DNA of 64,000 nt from Christensenella intestinihominis (lineage in GTDB: Bacteria > Bacillota > Clostridia > Christensenellales > Christensenellaceae). Location of the stretch: positions 62,001-126,000 of the forward strand of contig NZ_MAIQ01000004.1 in assembly GCF_001678845.1 (NCBI RefSeq), read 5' to 3'. How positions within the stretch are numbered: position 1 is the stretch's first letter; the number at the start of each line of letters is the position of its first letter. Shown one piece after another: positions 1 to 8,624 of this stretch. The notes beneath the pieces were generated by a model. That model saw only the letters and a list, made by a program, of their open reading frames with translations, had not been told where the DNA came from and searched no databases. The translations under genes were made by a program, and so were the position numbers.

Positions 1-68
1 ATAAAAATCAGGCTGTATTTGCTAAGGAAATTTTTCTTTCCTTTATTAAGTGTCATTTGTTTTTCCAT
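1..68 (-). CDS. Sugar ABC transporter permease, N-terminal fragment (runs off window)
   Basis: An ATG at 68 lies about 8 bases after AAGGAG and 13 bases after the stop of the transporter ATPase gene. It opens a lysine-rich N-terminus (MEKQMTLNKGKKNF...) entering a hydrophobic stretch at the window edge. Only 22 codons are visible. In RbsA-type operons the permease normally follows the ATPase, so a permease is inferred from position, not from sequence similarity. Confidence 0.6.
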   Translation of the reverse strand, partial: MEKQMTLNKGKKNFLSKYSLIF

Positions 69-81
69 TGCTTTACTCCTT

Positions 82-1584
82 CTATTGCACAGATTTTACG
101 GCCAGCTGCATAACAGCCTCCTGCGAAAGTTCGTTCTTTTCAAGCATCCCCGTCATGTAGCCTTCGTGCATGACGTAAACGCGGTCGCACATGCCGATGA
201 GTTCGGGAAGCTCGGACGAAACCACAATGATGCTTTTTCCCTGCTTTACCAGTTCCATCATCAGCTGGTATATCTCGCTCTTTGCCCCGACGTCGATGCC
301 GCGTGTCGGCTCGTCGAGAATCAGGATATCGGGCTCGCGCACCATCCATTTGGCGAGGATAACCTTCTGCTGGTTACCGCCGGAAAGCGAGAATACCTTA
401 GTCTCGAGCGTCGGTGTTTTAACCCGCATTTTTTCGCACATGGAACGCACCGCGTCGAATTCTTCCTTTTTATACCAGCGGCCTTTCCTGATAAATTTAT
501 CCAGCGCGGCAAGCGCGATGTTTTCCTCTACGCTCAGCAGCGGAACGATGCCGTACCGGCGGCGGTCTTCGGACAGCATTGCAATTCCATTCTGTATTGC
601 GTCCTGCACGCTTTTGATCCTGACCTCTTTTCCCTTTACGGAAATTGTCCCGCTGTCATAACGGTCGAGGCCAAAAAGGGAGCGCATCACTTCCGTCCGC
701 CCGGCGCCCATCAGGCCTGCAAAACCGACGATTTCTCCTCTTTTCACATGAAAATCTATGTCATGGAAGGTTCCTTCACTGGTGAGGCCCTCCACACGGA
801 GCATTTCATCCGAAATCTCGACTTCTTCCTTGGGATATTGGTTTTCGATTTTCCGCCCCACCATCAGTTCGATCACGGTCTTTTCGTCGATGTCCCCCGC
901 TTCATGCGTTTCGATTACGTTGCCGTCGCGCAGGATGGTGATATCGTCCGCAATCTGGAAAATTTCATCCATCTTGTGCGAGATGTAAACGATACTCGCC
1001 CCGCGCTGCTTCAGCTGTTCGATTTTTTCAAACAGCCGTTCCACCTCTTTGGAGGTGATTGCCGAGGTCGGCTCGTCCATGATGATGATATCCGCGTTGA
1101 AGGATACCGCTTTCAGGATTTCAATCATCTGGATATCCGAAACATTCAGGCTGCGCAGCTTCGTATCCGGCGCGTAGGGAAGCCCTTCCTGCTCAAGGAG
1201 CTCCATCGTTTTTTTGCGTACCGCCTTCCAGTCGATCGCGCCCTTGCCCTTCATGGGCCAATGCCCGAGGCAGATGTTTTCCTCGAGAGTAAGGTCCGGC
1301 ACAAACGACAGTTCCTGGTAGATCATGGCGATTCCAAGATTCCGCGCATGCAACGGATCGCGGATTTTGACCTTTTGGCCATCCACGAAAATATCGCCCT
1401 CGTCTTCCTTGTAAATTCCATTGATGATTTTCATCAGGGTGGATTTCCCCGCCCCGTTTTCGCCGCACAGTACGTGGGTCGTACCGCGGCGGAGCTGGAA
1501 GCTCACATCGTTTAAGGCCTTTACTCCGGGAAATGATTTTGAAATGTGTTTCAGTTCCAACTTAATTGCTGTATTTTCAGCCAT
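82..1584 (-). CDS. Sugar ABC transporter ATP-binding protein (RbsA/MglA/XylG-like, two ABC domains)
   Basis: This 500-residue protein is the cytoplasmic ATPase of a CUT2-type sugar importer. Two nucleotide-binding domains are fused. The first has Walker A GENGAGKST (about 41-49) and Walker B IIIMDEPTSA (about 167-176). The second has a degenerate Walker A (GLMGAGRTE, about 290), the signature LSGGNQQKV (about 400) and Walker B LILDEPTRGIDVG. The weak second P-loop is usual in this family. The start has a strong GGGGGAGGG site. It lies 28 bases after an SDR gene and 13 before a permease start, so the three are probably one operon. The substrate is not shown by the sequence; the neighbouring L-rhamnose isomerase makes rhamnose or a related deoxysugar the best guess. 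Confidence 0.93.
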   Translation of the reverse strand: MAENTAIKLELKHISKSFPGVKALNDVSFQLRRGTTHVLCGENGAGKSTLMKIINGIYKEDEGDIFVDGQKVKIRDPLHARNLGIAMIYQELSFVPDLTLEENICLGHWPMKGKGAIDWKAVRKKTMELLEQEGLPYAPDTKLRSLNVSDIQMIEILKAVSFNADIIIMDEPTSAITSKEVERLFEKIEQLKQRGASIVYISHKMDEIFQIADDITILRDGNVIETHEAGDIDEKTVIELMVGRKIENQYPKEEVEISDEMLRVEGLTSEGTFHDIDFHVKRGEIVGFAGLMGAGRTEVMRSLFGLDRYDSGTISVKGKEVRIKSVQDAIQNGIAMLSEDRRRYGIVPLLSVEENIALAALDKFIRKGRWYKKEEFDAVRSMCEKMRVKTPTLETKVFSLSGGNQQKVILAKWMVREPDILILDEPTRGIDVGAKSEIYQLMMELVKQGKSIIVVSSELPELIGMCDRVYVMHEGYMTGMLEKNELSQEAVMQLAVKSVQ

Positions 1585-1612
1585 AATTCCCTCCCCCTTA
1601 TTGAAATTGAAA

Positions 1613-2377
1613 TTAAATACATGTATATGCGCCGTCTACGATCACGTCGCTGCCCGACGTGTATCCGGCCGCGCCGCTCGCAAGGTACAGGATTGCCGGC
1701 ATCAGCTCTTCCGGGTCGCCCATGCGGTGCATGGGAATAAGCGGCATCCATGCGTCGCGGAGCTCCTTTGGCGTATCGGCCGACATCGGCGTTGCGATAT
1801 AGCCCGGGCTTAAGCTGTTTACGCGGATTCCCGTTTTGGCAAATTCCGCCGCGAGGGACCGCGTCATATGAATCACGCCCGCCTTGGACGCATTATAGGA
1901 AACCTGCCACTGCGGCACGTTTACAATGCTGCCCGACATAGACGCCATGTTAATGATGCTGCCCTTGGTTTTCCTTTCCAGCATGATCCGGATGGCGGTG
2001 CGCGCCACGATAAATTCGCCCGTCAGGTTGATATCCACTACCTCGCGGAATTCCTCCACCGTCGCATCCATTGTGTCCTGGTGCATACAGACGCCCGCAT
2101 TGTTAAAAACAATATCGAGCGACCCGGACCGGTCCACAATTGCTCGCATGGCTTTTTCCACTTCCTCTTCTTTGGTCACGTCTGTTTTAAGAAAACAGGC
2201 CTTTCCGCCGTCCGCTTCGATCAAAGAAACCGTCTCATCCGCACCCGAGCGGCACAAAATTGCGATTTCCGCCCCTGCTTTTGCAAGGCCGCGCGCAACG
2301 ACCTGCCCGATTCCGCGGCCGCCTCCCGTTACGACCGCCACCTTGCCTTCAAGGCCAAACAAACTCTCCAAGTACAT
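1613..2377 (-). CDS. Short-chain dehydrogenase/reductase (sugar/polyol type)
   Basis: A 254-residue classical SDR. The cofactor motif TGGGRGIG is at 17-24, NNAG at 92-95, and the catalytic Ser148, Tyr161 and Lys165 (YNASK) are in place. The PQWQVSYNASK context resembles sorbose reductase and gluconate-5-dehydrogenase type enzymes. It is the first gene of the transporter operon, after a GGAGGGGG ribosome site, and is transcribed from a perfect sigma-A promoter at 2523-2551. The likely role is oxidation or reduction of the imported sugar or its product in the cytoplasm. The exact substrate is not readable from sequence. Confidence 0.88.
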   Translation of the reverse strand: MYLESLFGLEGKVAVVTGGGRGIGQVVARGLAKAGAEIAILCRSGADETVSLIEADGGKACFLKTDVTKEEEVEKAMRAIVDRSGSLDIVFNNAGVCMHQDTMDATVEEFREVVDINLTGEFIVARTAIRIMLERKTKGSIINMASMSGSIVNVPQWQVSYNASKAGVIHMTRSLAAEFAKTGIRVNSLSPGYIATPMSADTPKELRDAWMPLIPMHRMGDPEELMPAILYLASGAAGYTSGSDVIVDGAYTCI

Positions 2378-2522
2378 CTTCAGTCCCCCTCCGATTATTC
2401 ATTCGTAAGCTTTATTCAGTTCGTTTTTTTCAGATACAAGCCGCTTGATTGGATGCGGCCATGAACATGGTTCCGGGTGTGGGCTTTCGTCTTACCCGTC
2501 AGAATTATTAAATCCAATTCGT

Positions 2523-2551
2523 ATTATAGTTTCTTGTTAGGATATTGTCAA
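2523..2551 (-). promoter_or_regulatory. Perfect consensus sigma-A promoter of the SDR-transporter operon
   Basis: Read on the minus strand, TTGACA (2551-2546), a 17-base spacer and TATAAT (2528-2523). Both hexamers match the consensus exactly. The spacer is filled by one copy of a 17-bp direct repeat, so a bound repressor would block it. Confidence 0.85.
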
Positions 2552-2576
2552 TACAAATATTTCTTATTAGGATATT
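2530..2576. repeat. Two direct 17-bp repeats, probable XRE-regulator operators
   Basis: TTTCTTGTTAGGATATT (2530-2546) and TTTCTTATTAGGATATT (2560-2576) differ by one base and are 30 bp apart, about three helical turns. The first fills the spacer of the SDR promoter; the second lies just upstream of its -35 box. They sit between the SDR gene and a divergent XRE-type repressor gene, whose product is the natural candidate to bind them. Binding is inferred. Confidence 0.65.
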
Positions 2577-2693
2577 CGCTATCTATTTTAATTCGTTTTT
2601 CCTATAATTTAATAAGGAATTGTTTTAGATTGATTTATCATATAGAAAAGCCCGTTTTTCAAGGCGACAGTAGGAAGGATAAAGGACTGGAGA

Positions 2694-3059
2694 ATGAACC
2701 GGATTCGGGATTTGCGGCTGAAAAAACACTTGACCCAGGAAGAACTTGGGCAGCTTTTAAATGTTCAAAAATCCGCAATTTCAAAATATGAAACGGGAAA
2801 AATTCCCCTGACCGACGAAACCATCCGGCAGATGGCGAAAATTTTTGGCGTAAGCGCCGATTACCTGCTTGGGCTCGAGAGCGTCCCCGAACATTCCTAT
2901 TGGGAAACACGGCTGGCCGCCCTCAAGGACGAAAGCCTTCGCGACCTGGAAAAGTATATCGAACTGCTGGAGCTTCGCGATCAACAATCAAGGGCTTCAT
3001 CGGATAAAAAGTTTGGAGCCTCGAATACGTTCGCATCACGAAAGAAATCCGCGCTATAA
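2694..3059 (+). CDS. XRE-family helix-turn-helix regulator
   Basis: A 121-residue protein with an N-terminal Cro/C1 helix-turn-helix at about 5-60 (LTQEELGQLLNVQKSAISKY, then TGKIPLTDETIRQMAKIFGV) followed by YLLGL. The C-terminal half carries a short helical stretch and a basic, serine-rich tail with no known domain. It is divergent from the SDR-transporter operon and separated from it by a promoter region carrying 17-bp direct repeats, so it probably represses that operon and perhaps itself (a TATAAT-like box is at 2603-2608). It ends just before a bidirectional terminator. Confidence 0.85.
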   Translation: MNRIRDLRLKKHLTQEELGQLLNVQKSAISKYETGKIPLTDETIRQMAKIFGVSADYLLGLESVPEHSYWETRLAALKDESLRDLEKYIELLELRDQQSRASSDKKFGASNTFASRKKSAL

Positions 3060-3087
3060 GAGGTTCGCTGAAAAAAAAGTAAAAAAA

Positions 3088-3120
3088 ACTGCCTGCACCG
3101 GCGTGCAGGCAGTTTTTTTT
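3088..3120. terminator. Bidirectional intrinsic terminator between XRE gene and rhaA
   Basis: An 11-bp stem (3088-3098 with 3103-3113) around a CGGC loop has a T run on one side and an A run on the other, so it can stop transcription from both convergent genes. Confidence 0.85.
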
Positions 3121-3159
3121 GAAACCATGTATTTCCGGCGGTCGTGCCGGGCCTTTGGC

Positions 3160-4425
3160 TTAATCCCTTCCCAGCAAAACGTCTTTTTCATATTGCTTCA
3201 CTTCGCCGAACCAATCCATCCCGACCGGCACGCCGCTCTTTTCGCAATAATAATCCCATACCGCGTTCGCGGGCATGTTTTTCATTTCTTCCACAAGGGC
3301 CAGGCGATAGGTGGTATCTCCTTCGCGCTCCGCCTCGAGCAGCATTTTTTGCGGCTCGAGCAGCGCCGACAGCAGCGCTTTCTGCGTCGCCCGCGTGCCG
3401 ATGACCCACGCGGCGATCCGGTTGATGCTCGCATCAAAGAAATCGAGCGCAATATAGACCCTCCGAAGCGCGTCCGCGCGTACCACCTCCTGCATCAGCG
3501 CCATCGTTTCATCATTCTGGAGCACAACATGGTCGCTGTCCCAACGCACCGGGCGGCTTGTGTGCAGAAGCATTTTGTCGATAAATTGCAGCACGGATGA
3601 AACCTTGTCCGCAACGCTTTCCGTGGGATGGAAATGCCCGAGGTCGCACGTCAGCATGATATCCCGCGTAATCGCGTAGCCGAGCGCAAGCTCTCCCGAG
3701 CCAGCCGTAAAGCTTTCAAGCCCGATGCCGAACAGCTTGCTCTCGATTGCGTCCAGCACATAATCCTTCGAGATATTCCTGGCGCGGATTTCGTCCATGC
3801 TTTTTACAAACAGCGCCCGCCTGTCGTACCGGTCCACCGGCGAGTCCTTGCTGCCGTCCACCATCCAGTGGTTCAGCACGCACGGGCTTCCCTGACGTTT
3901 GCCCATCTCCTCCGCGATATCGCGGCAGCGCCTGCCGTGCTCGATCCAGAATTCGCGAATCCCGTCGTCATAGCTTGCAATCGTATAGCCCGCTTCCGAT
4001 TTCGGATGGGAAAACATCGACGTATTAAAATCCAGCTTGATGCCAAGCTCCTGCGCCCACTGCATCCAGTTCTCAAAATATTTGACCTCCACCGCGTCGC
4101 GGTCCACATGCTTTCCATTCGTCTCGAGGTAGAACGCATGCAGATTTGCGCGCTGTTTGCCCGGAACCAGCGAGAACGCTTTCCCGTAATCCGCGCGCAG
4201 CTCTTCCGCATTGCGCGCCCGTCCGGGGTAATTGCCCGTGGCCAGGATGCCCCCCGACATTCCCTGCTCGCTTAACTCAAAGCCCGTGACGTCGTCTCCC
4301 TGCCAGCAATGCATCGATATCTCCACCTCGTCCATTGCCCGCAGCGCCGCGTCCGTATCCACTCCGTATTCCTCATAGCGTTCCTTCGCCGCTTCATACT
4401 GCTGCATTACATTCCCTTTTTTCAT
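3160..4425 (-). CDS. rhaA: L-rhamnose isomerase
   Basis: The enzyme converts L-rhamnose to L-rhamnulose in the cytoplasm. The 421-residue product matches RhaA over its whole length, with near-identical blocks such as SMHCWQGDDV, GGILATGNYPGRARN, ESKLFGIG, GHFHPTE, SRPVRWDSDHVV and ALDFFDASINRIAAWVIGTR, which hold the metal ligands. The open frame extends to 4467, but the ATG at 4425 has AAAGGA about 10 bases upstream and gives the length of E. coli RhaA (419), while the upstream ATG has no good site. Two LacI-type operators precede it and a LacI gene is next upstream. No kinase or aldolase of the pathway is in the window. Confidence 0.96.
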   Translation of the reverse strand: MKKGNVMQQYEAAKERYEEYGVDTDAALRAMDEVEISMHCWQGDDVTGFELSEQGMSGGILATGNYPGRARNAEELRADYGKAFSLVPGKQRANLHAFYLETNGKHVDRDAVEVKYFENWMQWAQELGIKLDFNTSMFSHPKSEAGYTIASYDDGIREFWIEHGRRCRDIAEEMGKRQGSPCVLNHWMVDGSKDSPVDRYDRRALFVKSMDEIRARNISKDYVLDAIESKLFGIGLESFTAGSGELALGYAITRDIMLTCDLGHFHPTESVADKVSSVLQFIDKMLLHTSRPVRWDSDHVVLQNDETMALMQEVVRADALRRVYIALDFFDASINRIAAWVIGTRATQKALLSALLEPQKMLLEAEREGDTTYRLALVEEMKNMPANAVWDYYCEKSGVPVGMDWFGEVKQYEKDVLLGRD

Positions 4426-4488
4426 TTTTCCATATCCTTTCTGGTATTCCTTTTTTGACAAATTCATGCGTTGATTTTGAATCCGCCT

Positions 4489-4507
4489 ATTAAATCGTTT
4501 TAATAAT
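4489..4507. promoter_or_regulatory. Putative LacI-family operator 1 (rhaA upstream)
   Basis: The sequence TTAAATCGTTTTAA (within 4489-4507) is an imperfect palindrome with a central CG, as in LacI/GalR operators. It lies 65-80 bases before the rhaA start, on the side facing the LacI-type gene. Confidence 0.5.
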
Positions 4508-4534
4508 TTGCTGTAAAAAGTACCATCCTTTCTT

Positions 4535-4551
4535 GTGAAAACGTTTTAATT
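4535..4551. promoter_or_regulatory. Putative LacI-family operator 2 (rhaA upstream)
   Basis: TGAAAACGTTTTAA contains the perfect palindrome AAAACGTTTT (4538-4547) with a central CG. It is centred about 45 bp from operator 1, a spacing that could allow cooperative binding. The rest of 4552-4708 shows no gene. Confidence 0.55.
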
Positions 4552-4708
4552 ATCCTTTAGTTTGCACCAAACCGGTAAACACCGGTCCCATTACATTTTA
4601 TTTACGCAGAAAAATTTGTTTGTGTTTTTGTTACGCCGGAAACAGCCGTAATCAGTAATTTTGAATTTACAGCGCGCCTGTGCGCCGGACCGCCCGATTT
4701 CCGCAGCG

Positions 4709-5752
4709 TCAGCAGGAGCCTTTGAGGATAATCCTCTGCGGAAGGACTGCATGCCGCACTTCATTGCCTTCCCCGTCGAGCGCTTCTTTCATGATCTCCC
4801 ACGCGATGCGGCCCATCAGCACCTTATCTTGGTCCACCGTGGTGAGCTTTGGCTCCACAAAATCCGTAAAGGAAATATTATCGAAACCGACGATACCAAT
4901 CTCTTCCGGAATGCGGAAGCCCGCTTCCCGGAACGCACGCGCCGCGCCGATGCCCAGCAGGTCCGTCGTTGCAAAAATGGCGTCGGGAAGATTTTCCGGC
5001 CCTGTGCTTTCGAGCACCTGTTTCATGTGGGAATATCCTTTTTCCAGGTTATTCATTTCCATGTCTTCGCTGATATAAATAAACTCCTGGCGAACCGGGA
5101 GGCCGTTTCCTGTAAGGCCTTTTATATAGCCTTCGTAGCGGTCCTTCAGGTTTTTTAACCGGATGGATTCGGAAAGGAACCCGATCTTCCTGTAGCCCTT
5201 TCGGCACATCAGCCCAACGACCTCGCTTGCCGTTGCAATATTATCGAACTCAACCGTCGGGAGGTCTATTCCCTCCACCCGGCGGTCCGCAACCACAACG
5301 GGCATGTCTTCCGCTTTCATGCGCCGGAGCAGCTCGAGATCGTCAAAGCCGTTGAACAAAAGGATACCGTCCACATTTTTATCCGCCAGGCGTTCCATCT
5401 CGACCGCTTCACGTTCCCCGCTGTATTGATAGCTGACAACAAGAACCGTGTAGCCGTCCGTGTAGGCGCTGTCGATAAAAGAACTCAAAACCGGAGCATA
5501 AAAATCATTCGTTACATCGGGCAGCAGCAAACCGATCACGTTGGATTTTTGGGTGCGCAGGGCGCGGGCAATGGAGTTTGGCTTATAGCCCAGCTCTTTG
5601 ATTGCCTCCAGCACCCGTTCCGTTGTTTCCCCGGAAATCGGCGCCGTTTTATTGATTACATGGGAAACCGTTCCTATCGTCACGCCCGCTTTGGCGGCGA
5701 CGTCGACCATCGTCGGCTTTCTCGGTTTTTTTCTTTTCCCTGTCATCGGCAT
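4709..5752 (-). CDS. LacI-family transcriptional regulator (probable rhamnose-locus repressor)
   Basis: A 347-residue repressor. The N-terminal helix-turn-helix (VDVAAKAGVTIGTVSHVIN, about 16-34) is followed by the hinge helix YKPNSIARALR and a periplasmic-binding-protein-like effector domain (VIGLLLPDVTNDFY, then ...IGIVGFDNISFTDF). It lies immediately upstream of rhaA in the same direction, with two LacI-type palindromes in the gap and a third upstream of its own start, so local control and autoregulation are likely. The effector sugar is inferred from context only. Confidence 0.92.
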   Translation of the reverse strand: MPMTGKRKKPRKPTMVDVAAKAGVTIGTVSHVINKTAPISGETTERVLEAIKELGYKPNSIARALRTQKSNVIGLLLPDVTNDFYAPVLSSFIDSAYTDGYTVLVVSYQYSGEREAVEMERLADKNVDGILLFNGFDDLELLRRMKAEDMPVVVADRRVEGIDLPTVEFDNIATASEVVGLMCRKGYRKIGFLSESIRLKNLKDRYEGYIKGLTGNGLPVRQEFIYISEDMEMNNLEKGYSHMKQVLESTGPENLPDAIFATTDLLGIGAARAFREAGFRIPEEIGIVGFDNISFTDFVEPKLTTVDQDKVLMGRIAWEIMKEALDGEGNEVRHAVLPQRIILKGSC

Positions 5753-5779
5753 ATTTCCCTGCGGCTCCGTATAAAATTT

Positions 5780-5797
5780 TATTAAAACCTTTTAATT
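5780..5797. promoter_or_regulatory. Putative LacI-family operator upstream of the LacI gene
   Basis: ATTAAAACCTTTTAAT (5781-5796) is a near-perfect palindrome of the same AT-flanked type as the two operators before rhaA, but with CC rather than CG in the centre. It sits about 30 bases before the LacI start. Confidence 0.45.
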
Positions 5798-6100
5798 GCA
5801 GTATATGCATTCTTTTCCCTTTTGTCAACTCAATTTTTCACTGAACGCCGCGCATACGGGAATAAGGCCGGGGCCTGCATAATGGACTGCCGGTTACATT
5901 CTTTCTCCATTGGCAGGGCATACATGCTCCGGCCCCTGGCTTTTCCCCTTGTGTCCAGCCGATTTTTCACAAACCGGTCAACTATTTCCAGTGATATTTC
6001 CGCGCACCGTCTGGTGGAAATATTTGTACATGATATAAATAGGAATAGTAATAATTTTATCCTCAATATATATATTCCCACGACCAAAGGAGGGCACACG
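5798..6100. other. Intergenic region without a gene
   Basis: The open frame of the recombinase-like gene runs through this stretch, but its translation looks random and lacks a ribosome site until 6101. A TTGTAC box at 6024-6029 followed by AT-rich TAGTAATAAT near 6046-6055 may be its promoter. I see nothing else. Confidence 0.4.
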
Positions 6101-6946
6101 ATGGAAATTACGTTGAAAAAACTCAAGCGCGGTACGCAGGAATATCTGAACGCGCTTGCGGAAAAAGGATTGTCGGGTTCCACGTTTAATGTTTATGCGC
6201 GCAACCTGGCTTATATGAACAGCTATTTTGAGCACGAGGGCGGCCCGCGCGGGATTACCCCGGAAGACGTCGCAGATTTTCGCGACCATGTGGAAGCAAA
6301 ATATAAAAATGCCACGGCAATTAATATTATCGGCATCACAAACCGCCTGTTCCGGTTTATGCATGAAGAGCGTTTTTGCATTAAAAATATCCGCAAAAAA
6401 CAGCCGGACCATCTTCCCGATGTGCTTACGCGCAATGAATATAAGAAGCTCCTTGCCGCAGCCGCGCGCGAGGGCAGCAAGCTTTACTATATTATCCGCA
6501 CGATTGCAGGCACCGGCATCAATTACAGCGACCTCGAGTTCATCACGGTGGAAGCGGTGAAGAACGGCTGTGCAAAAGCGCAGCGCAGCGGGAAGACATG
6601 GGACATCATAATCTCGCGCAACCTCCAGGAAGTTTTGAGCCAATATTGCCAGGAAAACGGCATCAAAAGCGGCATTATTTTTTATGGCAGGGGGAGGAAC
6701 CGCATCATCGACCGCGCATATATTTGCCGCCAGCTTAAGGTTTTGGGCGGAATGGTGAAGATCGACGAATCCAAGCTGACCATGCGCGCCCTGCGGTTAT
6801 TTTTCTCATATATGTACCTGCAAAGTGAAAACAACATCTTTGAGCTGAACGAGCTGCTCGGAAACAAAATGTATGCCGCGCGGCAGATTCTTCCTTCGCG
6901 CAGCATCAATGAAAAAAGCCATACGCTCGCGAAGCTTGGACTGTAA
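6101..6946 (+). CDS. Tyrosine-recombinase-like protein lacking catalytic residues
   Basis: The ATG at 6101 follows AAAGGAGGG, giving 281 residues. The N-terminal half (about 10-100) looks like a SAM-like core-binding domain (TFNVYARNLAYMNSYFE). The C-terminal half follows the XerC/D catalytic fold, but the key positions are changed: the TGLR arginine is asparagine (TGIN, N141), the HxLRH box reads RALRL (229-233), LLGH is LLGN (N255), and the nucleophile tyrosine region reads RQILPSR. Only the second arginine seems kept. It is therefore probably a DNA-binding or regulatory relative, not an active recombinase. It is a single gene, with a terminator directly after it. Confidence 0.7.
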   Translation: MEITLKKLKRGTQEYLNALAEKGLSGSTFNVYARNLAYMNSYFEHEGGPRGITPEDVADFRDHVEAKYKNATAINIIGITNRLFRFMHEERFCIKNIRKKQPDHLPDVLTRNEYKKLLAAAAREGSKLYYIIRTIAGTGINYSDLEFITVEAVKNGCAKAQRSGKTWDIIISRNLQEVLSQYCQENGIKSGIIFYGRGRNRIIDRAYICRQLKVLGGMVKIDESKLTMRALRLFFSYMYLQSENNIFELNELLGNKMYAARQILPSRSINEKSHTLAKLGL

Positions 6947-6967
6947 AATTTATTTTCCTATACCCAA

Positions 6968-7005
6968 AAGCAAAAGCGCACCGCCCAAGTGGTGCGCTTT
7001 TGCTT
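6968..7005. terminator. Bidirectional terminator
   Basis: A 15-bp perfect stem (6968-6982 with 6991-7005) serves the recombinase-like gene on the plus strand and the convergent carboxylesterase gene, whose stop codon lies in the stem. Confidence 0.85.
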
Positions 7006-8483
7006 TATTCTTCCTTGCTGCTCATAAAGCTGGTTTTTTTAAAATGCGTATTTTCGTATTGGCGGACAATTTGTTCTTCCACGGCAGGACTCACCGAACA
7101 CCGTTTTCCATAACATTTTGCCGGGATATCACCATTCCGGCATTGCGGCCACGCCGCCCTGCCCGTCCGCGCGAAAGAAACGAAATCCCGCTGCATTTCC
7201 TGCGAAAGTTCCCGCACCTTTTTCATTGACGGGGACAACAGGAAAATAAGCTTTCCCATCCCTGCTTTGAAATTCCCAAACACAAACGGAATGTCGCTTG
7301 AGTGAAACGCATGCAGCCCGCTCACCTTCATTGCCGGGGTTTCATAGTCAAACCGGTACATCCACACATCGCAGTGGCGGCCGTATTCCTGCACATACCA
7401 TATATTTCCCATACGGAACACCATATCCGAAAACATCATTGCCTGGCCACGCCGTTTCCCATAGCGCTGCCGGTAGGCCAGCGGAATCCGTTCCTTGCAT
7501 TCGTCTTCCTCGTGTTCTACCCCCGCCTGCATAATCCCGTCCACATCAAGCGCCTTTGCCAATGGTTTTATGAGCAGGAATGACATCTCTTCCCGCGTGG
7601 TGCCGATCAGCATCGGAATTCCTTTGGCAATTCCCGTACGCGCCGCGGCAATTGGATAATCGGGCACAAGCGCCCCGTCTACGGAAATACGGAAGGTTCC
7701 CGCCCCCAGCCCGCAGTGTGCGACAAATTCGCGCTGGAATGCCGGAATCTCTTCCGCCGGAATGGAACGCAGGCCGCGCGCGTCCCTGACGCCCGCCGAT
7801 TCGAGAAAGGAACGGGCCGTACGATGGCCTTCCCTGCATCCCTGCAAAAGTGTGGGGCCGCCGCTCATTACAATACATTTGGAAAAAAGTCCCCGTGCTG
7901 CCGGAAGCACCGGCAGCACGCTTGTAATCGTTCCCCCGGCCGACTGTCCAAACACGGTGATATTATCCAGGTCGCCCCCGAAGGCGGCAATATTCGCCTT
8001 TACCCAGCGCAGGGCTTCGAGCACGTCGAACAGCCCGCAGTTGGCATGAAAGTCGTCATGGATAAAAGAAAAGTCCAGAAAGCCCAGGATTCCCACGCGG
8101 TAGTTAAAGGTCACAACTACAACATCGCCGTTCCGGGCGAGATTCGCGCCGTTATATGCTTCTTCACTGCCGCTGCCGCCCGCAAACGAGCCTCCGTGGA
8201 TAAAAAACATAACCGGGCGCTTCCCCGCAGTACCGGGCGACCATATATTAAGGTACAGGCAATCTTCCGCCATCGGCGCCCTCTTCACATCCTCCTGCGG
8301 ACAGGAAGGGCCGAACTCCAAGGCGTCGCGCACGCCGCTCCACGGCTGCATGGGCATAGGCGGCGAAAAACGCGCGGGCGGCTGGGCATATGGGATTCCC
8401 CTCCATGCAATTACCCCGCCGTCCTCCGATCCGCGAACCGCTCCACACGGTGCATGCGCTATAAATTCCTGCAACAAAAACAT
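7005..8483 (-). CDS. Carboxylesterase type B family protein
   Basis: An alpha/beta hydrolase of up to 492 residues. It shows the N-terminal GIPYAQPPARF block, the EDCLYLNIW motif, the oxyanion loop FIHGGSF, the nucleophile elbow FGQSAGG and a late histidine context HAFHSSDIPFVFGN, all typical of type B esterases. It likely hydrolyses carboxylic esters; there is no signal peptide, so it is cytoplasmic. The start is uncertain: the ATG at 8483 directly abuts AAAGGAG, which is too close, whereas TTG codons at 8477 and 8474 have 6-9 base spacing and may be the real starts. It stands alone between two terminator or promoter regions. Confidence 0.88.
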   Translation of the reverse strand: MFLLQEFIAHAPCGAVRGSEDGGVIAWRGIPYAQPPARFSPPMPMQPWSGVRDALEFGPSCPQEDVKRAPMAEDCLYLNIWSPGTAGKRPVMFFIHGGSFAGGSGSEEAYNGANLARNGDVVVVTFNYRVGILGFLDFSFIHDDFHANCGLFDVLEALRWVKANIAAFGGDLDNITVFGQSAGGTITSVLPVLPAARGLFSKCIVMSGGPTLLQGCREGHRTARSFLESAGVRDARGLRSIPAEEIPAFQREFVAHCGLGAGTFRISVDGALVPDYPIAAARTGIAKGIPMLIGTTREEMSFLLIKPLAKALDVDGIMQAGVEHEEDECKERIPLAYRQRYGKRRGQAMMFSDMVFRMGNIWYVQEYGRHCDVWMYRFDYETPAMKVSGLHAFHSSDIPFVFGNFKAGMGKLIFLLSPSMKKVRELSQEMQRDFVSFARTGRAAWPQCRNGDIPAKCYGKRCSVSPAVEEQIVRQYENTHFKKTSFMSSKEE

Positions 8484-8624
8484 CTCCTTTAAATGCCGTT
8501 TTCTTTTATGATACACCACGAAATTGCAAATGAAAACACCGGCGGGCATTTTCCCGGACCGTATTTTTGAATTGAAACGGCCTTTCGCGGGATTACAGGA
8601 TAAAAAACCATCTTCAAAATTCTC

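Noticed and set aside
19-1515. A 498-codon plus-strand open frame opposite the transporter ATPase
   Set aside because: It is antisense to a clear ABC ATPase, has no ribosome site and its translation shows no domain. It is an effect of the codon composition of the real gene.
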